Origin: Rhodobacterales bacterium HKCCE3408
Lineage (GTDB): Bacteria; Pseudomonadota; Alphaproteobacteria; Rhodobacterales; Rhodobacteraceae
Length of the DNA: 64,000 nucleotides
Assembly (NCBI GenBank): GCA_015689705.1
Contig: WVSN01000002.1
Coordinates: 124,001 to 188,000, forward strand
Direction: 5' to 3'
The position numbers were made by a program, and so were the translations under genes. Below, one piece after another: positions 62,211-64,000 of the stretch. The notes under the pieces were generated by a model. The model saw nothing but the letters and a program-made list of their open reading frames with translations. It made no database searches and was not told where the DNA came from. Position 1 is the first letter of the stretch, and every line of letters begins with the position of its first letter.

Positions 62211-62935
62211 TCCGCGCCCGCCCCGAAGAGTGGTGGCGCACGCAGCCGAAAGGCGACGGCGTCACCCTGATAGATGAGCCCTTCATCGAGCCGTTCTACC
62301 GTTGCAACGTCTGGCATATCCGGGGCAGCGACCGCGACATGCTGGTCGACAGCGGCATGGGGGTCGTGTCGCTCCGCGACTGGGTGCCGCTCGTGACCGA
62401 ACGCCAGCTCACCGCCGTGGCCAGTCACACCCATTTCGACCATATCGGCTGTCACCACGAATTCGACGACCGCTGCGTGCACTGGCTCGAAGCCGGGATC
62501 CTCGCCGACCCGACCCGCGCCGCGACCCTGGCCGATCCCTACGTGACCGACGAGATCTTCGAACGCCTTCCGCCGCTGCCCTACGCGTCGACCACCTACG
62601 AAGTCCGCCGCGCCCCAGCGACGCGGCTGCTGGAAGATGGCGACGTGATCGACCTCGGCGACCGGCGGTTCGAGGTGATCCATACGCCGGGCCACTCGCC
62701 GGGCGGCATTGCGCTGTGGGAGGCCGCGACTGGCATCCTCTTCTCCGGCGACATCGTCTACGACGGCCCGCTGATTGAAGACACCTACCACTCGGACGCC
62801 GCCGACTATCACCGCTCGATGGTTCGCCTTCTCGACCTGCCGGTCCGCGTCGTGCATGGCGGCCATTTCCCAAGCTACGACGGCATCCGCCACCGGACGA
62901 TGATCCGCGACTGGCTGGACGAAAAAGATGGGTAG
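62207..62935 (+). CDS. MBL-fold metallo-hydrolase encoded in the ABC importer operon
   Basis: A 242-residue metallo-beta-lactamase-fold hydrolase. Metal ligands: THFDHIG (HxHxDH variant: SHTHFDHIG), the His in HTPGHSPGG, the Asp in FSGDIVYDG and the His in VVHGGHFPS. The family covers thioesterases, lactonases, phosphodiesterases and others. It is translated with the importer (ATGA overlap), so its substrate is probably imported by it or produced from the imported compound. No signal peptide, so the product acts in the cytoplasm. Confidence 0.85.
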   Translation: MIRARPEEWWRTQPKGDGVTLIDEPFIEPFYRCNVWHIRGSDRDMLVDSGMGVVSLRDWVPLVTERQLTAVASHTHFDHIGCHHEFDDRCVHWLEAGILADPTRAATLADPYVTDEIFERLPPLPYASTTYEVRRAPATRLLEDGDVIDLGDRRFEVIHTPGHSPGGIALWEAATGILFSGDIVYDGPLIEDTYHSDAADYHRSMVRLLDLPVRVVHGGHFPSYDGIRHRTMIRDWLDEKDG

Positions 62936-62948
62936 GACGGAAACGAGA

Positions 62949-62980
62949 ACGGCAGGAACCGGTCCCCCGATCCCTGCCGT
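62949..62980. terminator. Hairpin downstream of the MBL-fold gene
   Basis: Eight-base perfect arms ACGGCAGG (62949-62956) and CCTGCCGT (62973-62980) in the gap between two convergent genes. There is no T-run; weak evidence of a transcript end. Confidence 0.35.
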
Positions 62981-63007
62981 CCCCGGCCAGCCGTTCTCTG
63001 CATGGGC

Positions 63008-63358
63008 TCACATCATCCCGAGATAGCGCGCCGTGGCAACGTGGCGGTCCGGCTCGCTGCGCGGGGTCAGGCCGATATCGGCGCGCAGGTGGTTCGGCAT
63101 CGCGTCGAGCCGCGCCATCGCGCGCGCCTCGTTCCGGCTGCGGGAGACCGCGCCGAGGACGCGCCAGACGCCGCGAGGCGCCGGGGTCTCGGCCGGGACA
63201 GCGGATGGTTCGGCGAAGCGCTGCGGCGGCAGATCGGACAGGGCGCGGTGGCCGAGCCCGCGCAGGGCCGGGTGATCCAGCGGCTCCAGACGGACCGGTT
63301 CGGGCCGGCCATCGGCCAGCAAGAGACCGGCGAAGGTCAGTTTCGGGGACATTTCCAT
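63008..63358 (-). CDS. DUF1127-tailed protein
   Basis: A 116-residue protein with a Pro/Leu-rich N-terminal part that I do not recognise. The C-terminal segment (RSRNEARAMARLDAMPNHLRADIGLTP) matches the core of the DUF1127/YjiS family, as does the gene at 11823 (LERLPDYLLRDIG). Start taken at the ATG of 63358, with GGAGAAG ahead; a TTG five codons earlier is possible. Function unknown. Confidence 0.6.
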   Translation of the reverse strand: MEMSPKLTFAGLLLADGRPEPVRLEPLDHPALRGLGHRALSDLPPQRFAEPSAVPAETPAPRGVWRVLGAVSRSRNEARAMARLDAMPNHLRADIGLTPRSEPDRHVATARYLGMM

Positions 63359-63497
63359 TGTCGTCTTCTCCAAGTGGTGCAGGCCGGACGGCGTCGGTCC
63401 GGTGCAGGCATGTGACAGGGTCGGGGCTCCGGCAGCGGCGCTGAAACGCGGGCCGCCGGCATGGCCGCCGCTGTAGCCGACCGGCGCGCGGAACGCC

Positions 63498-63540
63498 TGC
63501 TAACTGTTACTCTACGGCTTGCTAAATGATTGCTAAGCCG
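63498..63540. promoter_or_regulatory. Three phased TGCTAA repeats
   Basis: TGCTAA occurs at 63498-63503, 63520-63525 and 63531-63536, on the same strand with spacings of 22 and 11 bases, i.e. two turns and one turn of the helix. CGGCTT (63515-63520) and AAGCCG (63535-63540) also form an inverted repeat around the last two copies. It lies in the 290-base divergent gap between the DUF1127-tailed gene and the gene at 63649; the rest of that gap shows nothing else I can name. Confidence 0.45.
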
Positions 63541-63648
63541 CATCGCGCGCGCCTCTCACCAACCGCTTCCGCACCGCGCGATTCCGCAGTATTCTCCGCG
63601 CGTTCCGGCCATCGGGCGTGCGCCCTGGCCGATCTCTGGGCTTCGGAC

Positions 63649-64000
63649 ATGGCGACGAACGTCTACGCGACACCGATCGACGATCTGAACGCATGGCGCT
63701 CGGCCGCGCCGGACCCCGAAACGCTGCCGCCGCATCTTGTCGCCTTTCTTCAGGGCGGCGTGTTCCCGACGATCGGCGCGCGCGGTCCCGACGGGCGGCC
63801 GATGGTGGCCACCGGCGTCGGCACCCGGGTCGAAGCCGGCCAGACCGTCCGCGTACTCGTCATGCGCCGGCCCAATCCCGGGTTGATCGAGGCGATCGCC
63901 GCCGGCAGCGCGCTGGCCGTCACCTTCAGCCGCGCCCGCGACCACCGCTCGATCCAGCTCAAGGCGGCCTCGGCAAAGACCACTCCGGTCGCGCCCGACG
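63649..64000 (+). CDS. Pyridoxamine 5'-phosphate oxidase-like (FMN-binding split barrel) protein, 3' truncated
   Basis: The frame from the ATG at 63649 stays open to the window end, giving 117 residues. It reads MATNVYATPIDDLNAWRS and then HLVAFLQGGVFPTIGARGPDGRPMVATG. The segment beginning FPTIGARGPDGRPMVA and ending near LAVTFSRARDHRSIQLKA has the pattern of split-barrel flavin-binding proteins of the PNPOx-like group. I infer a flavin or heme-type pocket; the C-terminus is missing, so the assignment is tentative. Confidence 0.5.
   Translation, partial: MATNVYATPIDDLNAWRSAAPDPETLPPHLVAFLQGGVFPTIGARGPDGRPMVATGVGTRVEAGQTVRVLVMRRPNPGLIEAIAAGSALAVTFSRARDHRSIQLKAASAKTTPVAPD

Noticed and set aside
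1-64000. tRNA, rRNA, CRISPR, insertion sequence or prophage genes
   Set aside because: I looked in all gaps for tRNA-like T-loop sequence, repeat arrays and transposase motifs and saw none; gaps are too short for rRNA.

Overview
The window is a dense, high-GC bacterial chromosome segment, about 68 genes in 64 kb, with no rRNA, tRNA, CRISPR array, insertion sequence or phage gene that I can see. Gene content and order point to an alphaproteobacterium of the Rhodobacteraceae (Roseobacter/Rhodobacter relatives). The signs are the petP-petR pair followed by a histone-deacetylase-like gene, xseB, ispA and dxs; DUF2794 and DUF1127 proteins; an IalB-like protein; and many 4-bp ATGA/GTGA gene overlaps. 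I infer the family from synteny and do not name a genus. The longest stretch without a gene is about 290 bases (63359-63648).

Layout. 1-8.6 kb: the end of a hybrid sensor kinase, an L-asparaginase II, an IalB-like secreted protein, rlmN, two paralogous single-span mini-proteins, two L,D-transpeptidases flanking a CAP-domain lipoprotein, then a GST-queG-epimerase operon. 8.6-13.3 kb: mtgA, phenylacetate-CoA ligase paaK with thioesterase paaI, an Lrp-type regulator, a DUF1127 gene and ilvE. 13.5-18.7 kb: an overlapping + strand operon petP-petR-HDAC-like-xseB-ispA-dxs, joining redox regulation to isoprenoid precursor synthesis. 18.7-28.7 kb: ten closely packed minus-strand genes: hslO, Nudix hydrolase, cca, LysE-type exporter, two ABC half-exporters, a P-loop kinase, a VOC protein, rlmD-like methyltransferase and a NaChBac-like voltage-gated sodium channel. 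28.8-37.5 kb: glycosyltransferase, DUF2794, NlpC/P60 hydrolase with leucyl aminopeptidase, beta-carbonic anhydrase, SRPBCC protein, DUF4139 protein and asd. 37.7-40.4 kb: convergent ferric-iron ABC substrate-binding and permease genes.

The metabolic centre is 40.5-53.4 kb. A fused indolepyruvate:ferredoxin oxidoreductase lies divergent to an Lrp-type regulator broken by an internal TAG. It is followed by a phenylacetate operon: thiolase, paaA, DUF3291, paaB, paaC, paaD, paaE, a degenerate PaaA paralogue, paaZ, paaX. Together with paaK and paaI 30 kb away, this gives phenylacetate activation, epoxidation, ring cleavage and final thiolysis. The paaG, paaF and paaH steps are not in the window. 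The two unexpected operon members (DUF3291 and the PaaA-like protein that has lost half of its diiron ligands) are the most interesting observations.

53.5-64 kb: a Kef-type cation/proton antiporter, LysR regulator, MFS transporter, and a TetR regulator divergent from a polyamine-type ABC importer operon that ends in an MBL-fold hydrolase. These are followed by a DUF1127-tailed protein and the start of an FMN-binding split-barrel-like gene cut by the window edge.
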